The translations under genes were made by a program, and so were the position numbers. From the NCBI GenBank assembly GCA_025356915.1, contig JANXQG010000132.1, positions 1-6,470 of the forward strand: a stretch of 6,470 nt of DNA. Reading direction: 5' to 3'. Below the pieces are notes generated by a model. That model was not told where the DNA came from and did not search any database. It was given only the letters and a program-made list of their open reading frames with translations. This DNA comes from Planctomycetota bacterium. Lineage in GTDB: Bacteria > Planctomycetota > Planctomycetia > Pirellulales > Thermoguttaceae. Positions 6,272 to 6,470 of this stretch are shown piece by piece (positions within the stretch are counted from its first letter, which is position 1; each line of letters opens with the position of its first letter).

Positions 6272-6470
6272 ATGCCTATTTTCCGCAAAAACGGTCCCAA
6301 ACATGAGGACCACGACGAACGTACGGAGACGCCCAAGTCCCCGGACAAAGTTGACGGCGACGACTCGCCGAGCCATGTCGATGGCAACGTAGCCAAGGAG
6401 CCCAATTACCCCGATTCCTTCGACTACGACGACGAAGAGCCGCTTTCTTTGGCCGAAGAAATCGCCGCCG
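6272..6470 (+). CDS. N-terminal part of an unidentified protein with an acidic N terminus (truncated by window end)
   Basis: An open frame of 66 codons runs from ATG to the window edge without a stop. The start is basic (MPIFRKNGPK), then strongly acidic and polar: about 19 of 66 residues are D or E, with few hydrophobics until PLSLAEEIAA, which could be the start of a folded domain or helix. There is no signal peptide or membrane segment. The composition suggests a disordered N-terminal extension on a larger cytoplasmic protein. I do not recognise it from sequence. In planctomycetes I recall rho (transcription termination factor) near coaE, and Rho proteins can carry long polar N-terminal extensions, so Rho is one candidate, resting only on gene order. 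The upstream AGGAG supports the start. Confidence 0.65.
   Translation, partial: MPIFRKNGPKHEDHDERTETPKSPDKVDGDDSPSHVDGNVAKEPNYPDSFDYDDEEPLSLAEEIAA

Noticed and set aside
1..6470. Defence system, CRISPR array, insertion sequence, tRNA or rRNA
   Set aside because: No spaced repeat array, transposase-like protein, terminal repeats, cloverleaf or rRNA signature was seen on either strand; the genes are ordinary chromosomal ones.

Overview
The window is an ordinary-looking bacterial chromosomal segment of moderately high GC with tightly packed genes, all on the + strand. The style suggests a planctomycete, probably of the Pirellulales: a secreted right-handed beta-helix protein of the kind these genomes carry in numbers, here with a PDZ tail; a DNA polymerase I with a long N-terminal extension directly followed by coaE; and short palindromic repeats that resemble ones I associate with that group. 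No rRNA gene or other taxonomic marker is present, so this placement is an inference.

Layout. Positions 35-2458 encode an exported beta-helix protein resembling glycoside hydrolase family 141, with a C-terminal PDZ domain. An 88-base gap follows, holding a hairpin directly after the stop codon, a small second palindrome and the polA ribosome binding site. Positions 2547-5492 encode a complete three-domain DNA polymerase I with all catalytic motifs intact and about 77 extra N-terminal residues. Its stop codon overlaps the coaE start in ATGA. Positions 5489-6085 encode dephospho-CoA kinase. After a 186-base gap with one hairpin, a well-formed ribosome binding site introduces a very acidic reading frame at 6272 that runs off the window end.

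How the genes fit together. polA and coaE form a translationally coupled pair of housekeeping genes (DNA repair and Okazaki fragment processing; last step of coenzyme A synthesis). The two genes also lie close together in other phyla, for example around polA-mutM-coaE in Bacillus. The beta-helix gene is probably a separate unit for polysaccharide use or cell-surface work, since a hairpin and a gap separate it from polA.

I found no defence system, mobile element, CRISPR array or RNA gene. The points most worth a second look are small: a sliding-clamp-binding-like peptide at the extreme N terminus of Pol I, a palindromic repeat carried in frame in the same extension, a perfect 10-bp inverted repeat just before polymerase motif C, an 11-C homopolymer inside coaE, and the beta-helix/PDZ fusion.
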